DNA of 42,177 nucleotides from a virus: positions 1 to 42,177 of IMG/VR virus record IMGVR_UViG_3300036801_000076; one strand, given 5' to 3'. The notes below the pieces were generated by a model that did no database searches, had not been told where the DNA came from, and saw only the letters and a list, made by a program, of their open reading frames with translations. Below, in pieces: positions 1 through 6,953 of the stretch. Position 1 is the first letter of the stretch. Every line of letters begins with the position of its first letter. Made by a program: the position numbers and the translations under genes.

Positions 1-10
1 ACCAAAAATA

Positions 11-28
11 GCCCCGGGGGGCATTTTT
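11..28 (+). terminator. GC hairpin followed by T-tract at left end
   Basis: A short self-complementary run, GCCC/GGGC with a small loop, is followed directly by ATTTTT. It lies ahead of the first gene. It could terminate transcription running round from the other end when the genome is circular, or be part of the packaging-end region. The stem is very short, so this is tentative. Confidence 0.35.
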
Positions 29-67
29 CCACAAACAATCTACGTCGAAGGGAGGGGAAAGCCGACT

Positions 68-415
68 ATGGCCAGACGAAAGGCCACAGATCGCAGTGGA
101 AAGCGACGCAGACCGGCTACCTCGCCCGAACTCCGAGAACAGGAACTCGCTTCGCAGGCTTACGACCTCGCTGAAGAGCAGATCCAATCGGGGACGGCGT
201 CGTCGCAGGTCCTCACGCACTTCCTCAAGATGGGCTCGACCCGGGAACGCCTCGAGCAACAGAGGATCGCACACGAGAACGAGCTCCTGCAGGTCAAGCG
301 CGAGGCCATAGCAAGCCAAGCGCGCGTAGAGGAGCTGTACATGCAGGCCCTCGACGCCATGCGCTCGTACTCGGGGCGCGCGGAGGAGACCGAGGCAGAC
401 GATGAGAGCGGTTAG
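68..415 (+). CDS. terS: Small terminase subunit (probable)
   Basis: A 115-residue basic protein with an arginine/lysine-rich start followed by a long predicted helix (about residues 20-95) with heptad-like spacing. Small terminase subunits recognise the packaging site and load the large subunit. The first position in the genome, the size, the helical character and the phrase TASSQVLTHFLKMG near residue 43 match the gp1-type protein that opens many actinophage genomes. The ATG at 68 follows a GGGAGGGG ribosome site at 50-57. The 3' end overlaps the HNH gene by 14 bases. The large subunit lies about 3 kb downstream, separated by lysis and head genes. Assignment is by position and remembered family pattern, not by a catalytic motif. 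Confidence 0.6.
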   Translation: MARRKATDRSGKRRRPATSPELREQELASQAYDLAEEQIQSGTASSQVLTHFLKMGSTRERLEQQRIAHENELLQVKREAIASQARVEELYMQALDAMRSYSGRAEETEADDESG

Positions 416-815
416 ATCGTACTCGGAGGTACGCAGGCTGGGCACCTTCGACGAGCGATTCGAGTACCTGATGCTCCGTGGGCTGGTGGCCGAGGCCACG
501 TTCGGCTTCGACAGGTGGATGAATCAGAACTTCTACACCTCCCGCGACTGGCATCGGGTGCGCGACATCGTCATCGTCCGTGACCACGGATGCGACTTGG
601 GCGTCAGAGGACACGACATCCACGTCGGGATCCTGGTTCATCACATGAATCCGCTGACCGTCAAGGACATCGAGAACGGCGAGCCGTGGATCCTCGATCC
701 CGAGTACCTGATCACCACCAGCCATCGCACTCATAATGCGATCCACTACGGCAATCGGAATCTTCTCCCGAAAGTCACACTGGTTCGCACGGCTGGAGAC
801 ACAAAGCTGTGGTGA
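402..815 (+). CDS. HNH endonuclease
   Basis: A 137-residue protein with an HNH-type metal-binding arrangement: a Cys/Asp segment near residues 60-72 (VRDHGCDLG), the paired histidines H80-H81 followed by MNP, and a C-terminal SHRTHNAIHYG stretch (108-117) supplying Asn and His ligands. HNH proteins beside terminase genes are known in HK97-like phages, where they help cos cleavage and packaging. The position between the small terminase and the rest of the packaging module suggests the same role here. It starts inside the end of the small terminase gene, and its stop overlaps the GTG start of the endolysin, so the three are probably translationally coupled. Confidence 0.75.
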   Translation: MRAVRSYSEVRRLGTFDERFEYLMLRGLVAEATFGFDRWMNQNFYTSRDWHRVRDIVIVRDHGCDLGVRGHDIHVGILVHHMNPLTVKDIENGEPWILDPEYLITTSHRTHNAIHYGNRNLLPKVTLVRTAGDTKLW

Positions 816-1708
816 TAGATCCCGAATGGGACCACCTCATCAAGAAGCAACGCAGAGAAGAACTCGAGCGACGGATCGGACAGACCGATCAAGGAGGCGA
901 CTGGCTGGCAAGAGTCAGGCGCATCGGAAAGGACAGAATGAGGACGCTGAATCACGGAATGAAGGGCGCTGACGTCGCCAAGCTCCAGACGGCGATCAAC
1001 ACTCGGCTCAGGAGCCGGTTCGCCCCCAACCACACCGTCAAGGTCGACGGCGTCTTCGGGCCCAAGACACGCGCCTCCATGGCATACGCCTGCTACCTGC
1101 TGGGCATCCCCATGAAGACCATCAAGGGGATCAAGACCGGCGGCATCTCGGCCGACGAGCAGGAGTTCGTGCTCAACCCGGGCAAGCGCAACAAGACGCA
1201 GCTCTCCACGGGCAAGAAGCGCGTCGCCGCGCACCGCAAGGCGCTGGCCAAGCTGGAGGAGCAGCGCAAGAAGGCGGGAGCGAAGCGCAAGCGGATCGTG
1301 GAGGAGGCCTCGAAGGCCGCGGCCAACTACCGCAAGAACCCGGGCGCCTACCACTACCTCGCCGGTGGAGTGGCCAACACGGTCTACCTCCAGCCGACGC
1401 CGCGGAACTGGCGCTCGGACTGCTCGCAGTTCGCCGCCTCCGTCTACAAGGGCGCCGGTCTGCCGTCTCCGGCCTCGGTCCCGCACGAGTGGGCCTCGAC
1501 CTTCACCATGGTCAAGTGCCCGGAGGCCAAGGTCGTCTCGCGCGCGGAGCGCAAGCCCGGCTGCCTGGGCCTGTACGGCTCCCGCACCGCCCCGCACCAC
1601 GTCGAGATCTGGTGCGGCGACAGGTTCATCGGCCACGGCTCGCCGCCGATCGACTCCCTCACCCCGGGCGAGCCCGACTACTACCTCGACTTCACGTTCC
1701 TCGACTAG
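809..1708 (+). CDS. Endolysin: peptidoglycan-binding domain plus NlpC/P60-like peptidase
   Basis: A 299-residue lysin. Residues about 48-100 form a PG_binding_1-type domain (NHGMKGADVAKLQ, then VDGVFGPKTRASM). A lysine-rich helical linker runs to about 185. The C-terminal third looks like an NlpC/P60 cysteine peptidase, with C205 in SDCSQFAA as candidate nucleophile, H264 in APHHVEIW, and a further His in GHGSPPID (276). It should cut peptide stems of host peptidoglycan at the end of infection. The GTG at 809 overlaps the HNH stop; an internal ATG at 938 is an alternative start that keeps both domains. Lysins usually sit near the holin, but here the holin is some 21 kb away. Confidence 0.8.
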   Translation: MVIDPEWDHLIKKQRREELERRIGQTDQGGDWLARVRRIGKDRMRTLNHGMKGADVAKLQTAINTRLRSRFAPNHTVKVDGVFGPKTRASMAYACYLLGIPMKTIKGIKTGGISADEQEFVLNPGKRNKTQLSTGKKRVAAHRKALAKLEEQRKKAGAKRKRIVEEASKAAANYRKNPGAYHYLAGGVANTVYLQPTPRNWRSDCSQFAASVYKGAGLPSPASVPHEWASTFTMVKCPEAKVVSRAERKPGCLGLYGSRTAPHHVEIWCGDRFIGHGSPPIDSLTPGEPDYYLDFTFLD

Positions 1709-1722
1709 AAGGAGAAGCGCAC

Positions 1723-1920
1723 ATGACCGACGAGACGCAGGGGCCGCCCGAGGACTACGAGCCCCAGGTGCCGTTGGAGCCCGATCAGGCCACGTCCATG
1801 CAGGAGCGCGAGGACGACCTGATCGCGTCGGCCGAGGCCGAGATGCCCGACGTCAAGGACGACAGGGACGGCGACGCCGACGCCGGCGACGACGACGTGG
1901 AGGACAACGAGCCCGAGTAG
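1723..1920 (+). CDS. Small acidic protein, unknown
   Basis: A 65-residue protein, extremely acidic, with its last 20 residues almost all Asp/Glu/Gly/Ala. No catalytic motif or membrane segment is visible. The ATG is preceded by AAGGAGAAG at 1709-1717. It lies between the endolysin and the head connector. Highly acidic small proteins in head modules can act as scaffolds, DNA mimics or chaperones, but nothing in the sequence separates these options. The longer open frame from 1489 overlaps the endolysin in another frame and is not used. Confidence 0.6.
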   Translation: MTDETQGPPEDYEPQVPLEPDQATSMQEREDDLIASAEAEMPDVKDDRDGDADAGDDDVEDNEPE

Positions 1921-1955
1921 CACCCAACCCGGCCCACCCGTGAAAGGAGGTGGAG

Positions 1956-2342
1956 ATGGAAGAGAGCATTCTCATCAGCACGAAGAAGATCTTGAACGTG
2001 AGCACGGACGACACCTCGTTCGATCTCGACATCATCACGTTCATCAACTCGGCCTTCTCCAACCTCCATGATCTCGGCATCGGCCCGATCGAAGGCTTCT
2101 CGATCGAGGACGACGAGGCCACCTGGGCCGACTTCGGAGACGTCCCCCTGTGGATCCTGTCTCTGGTCAAGACGAGCATCTTCCTCCGAGTGCGGATGCT
2201 CTTCGACCCCCCGGCCACGTCGTATTTGCAGGGGGCGGTCCAGAGGCAGATCGACGAACACGACTGGAGGCTCTCGGTGAACCGGGAAGCGACGGGCTGG
2301 GTCGATCCGAATCCGCCGGTGGTGGTTCTCGATGGCGAGTAA
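1956..2342 (+). CDS. Head-tail connector (gp6-like adaptor), probable
   Basis: A 128-residue protein with a mostly helical pattern (STKKILNVSTDDTSFDLDII, then VKTSIFLRVRMLFDPP). This resembles phage gp6-like adaptor proteins that attach under the portal and extend the DNA channel toward the tail. Such proteins begin with helices that bind portal and contain a conserved LRVRMLFDPP-like segment. The ATG at 1956 follows AAAGGAGG (1943-1950) at ideal distance; the GTG at 1950 sits inside that ribosome site and is not the start. The gene overlaps the next by 11 bases. It is placed before the portal, whereas in HK97 the adaptor follows the capsid gene. Confidence 0.5.
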   Translation: MEESILISTKKILNVSTDDTSFDLDIITFINSAFSNLHDLGIGPIEGFSIEDDEATWADFGDVPLWILSLVKTSIFLRVRMLFDPPATSYLQGAVQRQIDEHDWRLSVNREATGWVDPNPPVVVLDGE

Positions 2343-3300
2343 CCTCGTCATCGTGGCCATCCCGGCCGAGGACGACTACGTCTGGAAGATCTCCAGCGAG
2401 AAGAAGCCTCACATGACGCTGCTGTTCCTCGGCGATGCCATGTCGAACCCGAACGTCACCAAGATCCAGGGCTTCCTGGAGCACGCGGTCAACATCCTCG
2501 AGATCGGTCCGTTCGGGCTGTCCGTCGATTACCGCGGGACCCTCGGCGCCGACGAGGCCGACGTCCTGTTCTTCCGCGACGACTGGTCACTTCGGCGGAT
2601 CGCCGAGTTCCGCGGCCAGCTCCTCAAGAACGACGCCATTCGTCGGGCCTATGACTCGACCGAGCAGTTCGACGGGCCGTGGCAGCCGCATCTCACCTTG
2701 GGCTACCCGCTCGCGCCCGCGCACGAGGACGATCGTGACTATCCTGGCATCCGCTGGGTGGAGTTCGATCGGATCGCGCTGTGGTACGGCGACTTCGAGG
2801 GCCCGGAGTTCCGTCTGCAGTATCCCAACTACGACCTCGCGGAGGTGGCCTGGGGCGTGAGCACCACGGCGGAGAAGGGTGCCGAGTTCCTCGAGCACTA
2901 CGGAGTCAAGGGTATGCACTGGGGCGTCCGCAAGGAGCGCACCGCCCCGGCGGCGACCGGCGTCAAGGTGACATCCGTCGTCAAGAACCCGAAGAATCGC
3001 AAGACCAAGATCAAGGCCGAGGGCGGTCACAACCATCCGGCCACCGAGGACGCTCTGCGCGTCGCCGAGGCTCGGCAGAAGCTGAAGAAGAGCGGCTCGC
3101 ACTCCCTGACCAACGACGAGCTCCGCGATGTCGCCAACCGACTCAACCTCGAGCAGCAGGTCAGCGACCTCGAGAAGCGGCGCCGTACGGGAATCGGCAA
3201 GCAGTTCGTCGATCAACAGAAGGGCGTGGCCAAGACGGCCGCGCTGAAGAAGACCGCTCAGGTCTCGGCCAAGGGAGCAGCCGTGGCGCTGGCCTTGTAG
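2332..3300 (+). CDS. 2H phosphoesterase-like protein fused to HYGVK-motif structural segment
   Basis: A 322-residue protein with two parts. Residues 1-165 contain the paired motifs of the 2H phosphoesterase/RNA-ligase fold: HMTLLFLG (H27) and HLTLGYPL (H120), the two catalytic His-x-Thr pairs. Enzymes of this fold open cyclic phosphates or cut 2'-5' RNA linkages. Residues 187-201 carry FLEHYGVKGMHWGVR, a short motif I know from phage head-associated proteins. The rest is a lysine/alanine-rich helical tail ending in AAVALAL. The position, between connector and large terminase, suggests a virion-associated or morphogenetic protein. The substrate is unknown; an RNA-damage-control or anti-defence role is inference only. 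Confidence 0.65.
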   Translation: MASNLVIVAIPAEDDYVWKISSEKKPHMTLLFLGDAMSNPNVTKIQGFLEHAVNILEIGPFGLSVDYRGTLGADEADVLFFRDDWSLRRIAEFRGQLLKNDAIRRAYDSTEQFDGPWQPHLTLGYPLAPAHEDDRDYPGIRWVEFDRIALWYGDFEGPEFRLQYPNYDLAEVAWGVSTTAEKGAEFLEHYGVKGMHWGVRKERTAPAATGVKVTSVVKNPKNRKTKIKAEGGHNHPATEDALRVAEARQKLKKSGSHSLTNDELRDVANRLNLEQQVSDLEKRRRTGIGKQFVDQQKGVAKTAALKKTAQVSAKGAAVALAL

Positions 3301-3312
3301 AAAGGGGGTCTC

Positions 3313-5058
3313 ATGGGGCTGTCCAATACCGCAGTACCGGTCTACTACGGGCAGTTCCGTGAGGCAGTGATCCGCGGGGACATTCCGGTCAACCGGGAAG
3401 TCTCCATGGAGATGAACCGCATCGATTCGCTGATCGAAAACCCGAACTTCTACTACGACGATCAGGCGGTGGAGGGATTCGTCCGCTTCTGCGAGGGGGA
3501 GATGACCCTCACGGATGGCGGCGACCTCCACCTCCTGTTCACGTTCAAGCTGTGGTCGGAGCAGATCTTCGGGTGGTACTACTTCGTCGAACGCTCGGTC
3601 TACGTTCCGTCCGACGGCGATCGCGGTGGGCACTACGAGACGAGGACGATCAAGAAGCGGCTCACGGTCAAGCAGTATCTGATCGTGGCTCGAGGCGCGG
3701 CCAAGTCGATGTACGCCGCGCTGATCCAGGCCTACTTCATGACGGTCGATACGGCGACCACCCATCAGATCACAACGGCCCCGACCATGAAGCAGGCGGA
3801 AGAGGTCATGTCGCCCATCCGCACTGCCATAACTCGTGCTCGGGGTCCGTTGTTCAAGTTCCTGACCGAAGGGTCGATGCAGAACACGACGGGATCTCGG
3901 TTCCTTCGGCAGAAGCTGGCATCGACGAAGAAGGGAATCGAGAACTTCCTCACCGGATCGCTGTTCGAGATCCGGCCGATGGCGATCAACAAGCTTCAGG
4001 GTCTTCGCACCAAGGTTGCCACGATCGACGAATGGCTGTCCGGCGATCTCCGCGAGGACGTCATCGGAGCTGTCGAGCAGGGCGCGTCCAAATTGGACGA
4101 CTACCTGATCATCGCGATCAGTTCGGAGGGCACGGTCCGGGCTGGATCAGGCGACACCATCAAAATGGAACTCGCGGACATCCTCAAGGGCGAGTACAAC
4201 GCCCCGCATGTCTCGATCTGGCACTACAAACTCGACGATCTGGAGGAAGTCGGCGATCCGTCGACCTGGCTGAAGGCCAATCCCAACCTCGGACAGACCG
4301 TCACCTACGAGACCTACCAGTTGGATGTCGAGCGTGCGGAGAAGGCCCCCGCGGCTCGCAACGACATCCTCGCCAAGCGGTTCGGTATTCCGATGGAGGG
4401 CTACACCTACTTCTTCACCTACGAGGAGACGATCCCACATCGCCGCCGGGACTTCTGGCAGATGGTGTGCGCGATGGGCGGAGATCTCTCTCAGGGTGAC
4501 GACTTCTGCGCCTTCACCTTCCTGTTCCCTCTGGGGCACGAGAAATTCGGGGTAAAGACCCGAAGCTACATCACCGAACGTACGCTGATGCTCCTTCAGC
4601 CCGCCATGCGGGCGAAGTACGAGGAGTTCGTCAACGAAGGGTCCCTGCACGTCATGCCGGGTACGGTGCTCGACATGATGGAGGTCTACGAGGACCTCGA
4701 CGCCCACATCATCGCCCAACAGTACGACGTCCGCGCGCTCGGGTACGACCCGTACAACGCCAAGGAGTTCGTCGAACGCTGGGAGGCCGAGAACGGCCCG
4801 TTCGGGATCGAGAAGGTCCTGCAGGGAGCCAAGACCGAGTCCGTTCCGCTGGGCGAGCTGAAGAAGCTCTCCGAGGACCGCTTCCTCATCTTCGACGAGC
4901 TCCTTATGCAGTTTGCCATGGGCAACGCCATCACCATGGAGGACACCAACGGCAACCGCAAGCTCCTGAAGAAGCGGCAAGAGGAGAAGATCGACAACGT
5001 GGCGGCCCTGATGGACGCCTACATCGCGTACAAGGCCAACAAGGAGGCATTCGAGTGA
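3313..5058 (+). CDS. terL: Large terminase subunit
   Basis: A 581-residue packaging motor of the HK97/Terminase_1 type. The N-terminal ATPase has Walker A RGAAKS (127-132) and Walker B VATIDEW with D239-E240. The C-terminal nuclease has an RNase H-like set of acids: D391 in GGDLSQGDD, D479 in LGYDPYN, and a likely third in IDNVAALMDA (D561 or D568). It pumps DNA into the prohead through the portal and cuts it at the packaging site. The ATG follows AAAGGGGGTCTC. The gene sits directly before the portal, the usual order. Length and motif spacing are normal. Confidence 0.93.
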   Translation: MGLSNTAVPVYYGQFREAVIRGDIPVNREVSMEMNRIDSLIENPNFYYDDQAVEGFVRFCEGEMTLTDGGDLHLLFTFKLWSEQIFGWYYFVERSVYVPSDGDRGGHYETRTIKKRLTVKQYLIVARGAAKSMYAALIQAYFMTVDTATTHQITTAPTMKQAEEVMSPIRTAITRARGPLFKFLTEGSMQNTTGSRFLRQKLASTKKGIENFLTGSLFEIRPMAINKLQGLRTKVATIDEWLSGDLREDVIGAVEQGASKLDDYLIIAISSEGTVRAGSGDTIKMELADILKGEYNAPHVSIWHYKLDDLEEVGDPSTWLKANPNLGQTVTYETYQLDVERAEKAPAARNDILAKRFGIPMEGYTYFFTYEETIPHRRRDFWQMVCAMGGDLSQGDDFCAFTFLFPLGHEKFGVKTRSYITERTLMLLQPAMRAKYEEFVNEGSLHVMPGTVLDMMEVYEDLDAHIIAQQYDVRALGYDPYNAKEFVERWEAENGPFGIEKVLQGAKTESVPLGELKKLSEDRFLIFDELLMQFAMGNAITMEDTNGNRKLLKKRQEEKIDNVAALMDAYIAYKANKEAFE

Positions 5059-5073
5059 GGGAGGTGAGAACAG

Positions 5074-6375
5074 ATGCCCACCATCGGTGAGCGGATTCGG
5101 CACGCTTGGAACGCATTCAGCGGGAACGATCCGCTGAAGTCCTACAGCAGAGAGCTCGGGTCCGCCTCCTCCATCGGCGGGCGCCAGGATCGCCAACGGT
5201 TGTTCTACGCGGGCGAGCGGTCGATCATCTCCTCGATCTACACCCGACTGTGCATCGATTGCGCGGGAGTGGACGTTCGCCACGTGCGGCGCGATGACCA
5301 GGATCGATATTTGGACGACATCGACAGCGGCCTCAACAACTGCCTCACGGTCGAGGCGAACATCGACCAGGGGCCGCGGCATTTCCGCCAAGACATCGTC
5401 CAGACCCTGTGCGACAAGGGCGTGGCCGCCATCGTTCCGGTGGACACGACGATCAGCCCGGTGACTTCGGGCGGCTACGACATCCTCACCATGCGTGTCG
5501 GTGAGATCACCGCCTGGTACCCGAAGCACATCCGGGTCATGCTCTACAACGAAACGCTCGGCCAACGCCAGGAGATCACCGTCCCCAAGTCGACGGTGGC
5601 CATCGTGGAGAACCCGCTCTACTCCGTGATGAACGAGCCGAACTCGACTCTTCAGCGGTTGATCGCCAAGCTGAACCTGCTGGATTCCGTCGACACGCAG
5701 TCGGCATCGGGCAAGCTGGACCTCATCATCCAGCTTCCGTACGTGATCAAGTCCGAGGCTCGTCGTCAGCAGGCCGAACAGCGCCGCAAGGACATCGAGT
5801 TCCAGCTCAAGGGCAGCCAGTACGGCATCGCCTACACGGATGGAACCGAGAAGATCACGCAGCTCAACCGCCCGGCCGAGAACAACCTCATGGCTCAGAT
5901 CGAGTATCTGACCAACCTCCTGTACGTACAGCTCGGCCTCACCGCCGAGGTCATGAACGGGACGGCGGACGAGCCGACGATGCTGAACTACCGGAGCCGG
6001 ACGATCGAGCCCATCCTCGATGCGATCGTCGAAGCCATGCGGCGCAACTTCCTCACCAAGACGGCGCGCACGCAGAAGCAGTGGATCCTGTACTTCATCA
6101 ACCCGTTCAAGCTGATTCCGATCGGCGGAGACGGCGGAATCGCGGACATTGCGGACAAGTTCTCCCGCAACGAGATCCTGTCGTCCAACGAGCTTCGTGG
6201 GATCGTCGGATTCCGGCCTTCCACAGAGCCCAAGGCTGATCAGCTGGTCAACTCCAACATGCCGCAGGGCGACACCGGAGTGCCACCGGCCGATGACGGC
6301 GTGGACGAAACCGCGCTGGACCAGCAGACGCAGGACGCGCTGGACCAGGCCGACGCGGCCATGGGAGGCGGATAG
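5074..6375 (+). CDS. Portal protein
   Basis: A 433-residue protein with the layout of HK97/SPP1-type portals: an N-terminal region ending in the helix AGERSIISSIYTRLCIDCAG, a central basic stretch SEARRQQAEQRRKDIEFQL (about 228-246), and TAEVMNGTADEPTMLNY followed by the long crown/stem helices. Portals form the twelve-part ring at one capsid vertex through which DNA passes. The C-terminal tail is Asp/Gln-rich. The ATG at 5074 has GGGAGGTGAG upstream, and the stop codon overlaps the GTG of the next gene. Position right after the large terminase supports the call. Confidence 0.88.
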   Translation: MPTIGERIRHAWNAFSGNDPLKSYSRELGSASSIGGRQDRQRLFYAGERSIISSIYTRLCIDCAGVDVRHVRRDDQDRYLDDIDSGLNNCLTVEANIDQGPRHFRQDIVQTLCDKGVAAIVPVDTTISPVTSGGYDILTMRVGEITAWYPKHIRVMLYNETLGQRQEITVPKSTVAIVENPLYSVMNEPNSTLQRLIAKLNLLDSVDTQSASGKLDLIIQLPYVIKSEARRQQAEQRRKDIEFQLKGSQYGIAYTDGTEKITQLNRPAENNLMAQIEYLTNLLYVQLGLTAEVMNGTADEPTMLNYRSRTIEPILDAIVEAMRRNFLTKTARTQKQWILYFINPFKLIPIGGDGGIADIADKFSRNEILSSNELRGIVGFRPSTEPKADQLVNSNMPQGDTGVPPADDGVDETALDQQTQDALDQADAAMGGG

Positions 6376-6923
6376 TGAAGCTTCCCGACGGCACGATCCT
6401 GATGGACGGAGATCTGCAGCACCGGGCTCCGTATGATCCGACCAAGGCTCACGAGTATTACATTCGGACGAGGAAGCTTCACCCTCGCCAAGGGGGAGCC
6501 CAGAAGCCGAGTGGTATCGGGGCCGCAGCCAAGGCCGTGGTCAAGGCCAATCCGGTGACGGCGCAGAAGGCCAAGGCACAGGCTCGTGTCACCTCTCTGC
6601 AGAAGAAGCTCACCGAGCTTCAGGACGCGCTCAAGCGGAAGCTGGCCGCAGAGCAGAAGGACAAGAAGGCGCCAACGTCGGCCGATAAGGCCAAGCGAGC
6701 CAAAGAAGCCAAGAAGTATCGCAAGTCTCACAAGCAGGAGCTCGCGAACAAGGCGAGGGAGAAGACCGCCAAGACCGGCGGAGGCTCTGGAACCAAGACG
6801 TCTGACCTCACCAAGTCGGAAGCTGCCGGTGGTGGGTCGATCAAGGAGATCCGAGCGGCGATCACGACGGTGCAGACCGCTCTGACCGCAGCCAAGGCTC
6901 GACTACACGCTCTCGGCGGCTAA
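6375..6923 (+). CDS. Basic coiled-coil head-module protein (possible scaffold)
   Basis: A 182-residue, Lys/Ala-rich, mostly helical protein. Residues about 10-40 contain HRAPYDPTKAHEYYIRTRKL, a DP-x-KAHEYY-type motif I recognise from phage head-associated proteins. The remainder has strong coiled-coil character (QARVTSLQKKLTELQDALKR and KEIRAAITTVQTALTAAKAR) separated by a Gly/Ser/Thr linker. The position between portal and protease-capsid fusion is where scaffolding proteins usually lie, so a scaffold or internal head protein is the best guess. The GTG start overlaps the portal stop. No catalytic residues are visible. Confidence 0.55.
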   Translation: MKLPDGTILMDGDLQHRAPYDPTKAHEYYIRTRKLHPRQGGAQKPSGIGAAAKAVVKANPVTAQKAKAQARVTSLQKKLTELQDALKRKLAAEQKDKKAPTSADKAKRAKEAKKYRKSHKQELANKAREKTAKTGGGSGTKTSDLTKSEAAGGGSIKEIRAAITTVQTALTAAKARLHALGG

Positions 6924-6953
6924 AGAGCCGAAGAACAGAAAGGAACCGTCAAA

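Noticed and set aside
1950-1955. GTG at 1950 as start of the connector gene
   Set aside because: It overlaps the AGGAGG ribosome site; the ATG at 1956 is correctly spaced.
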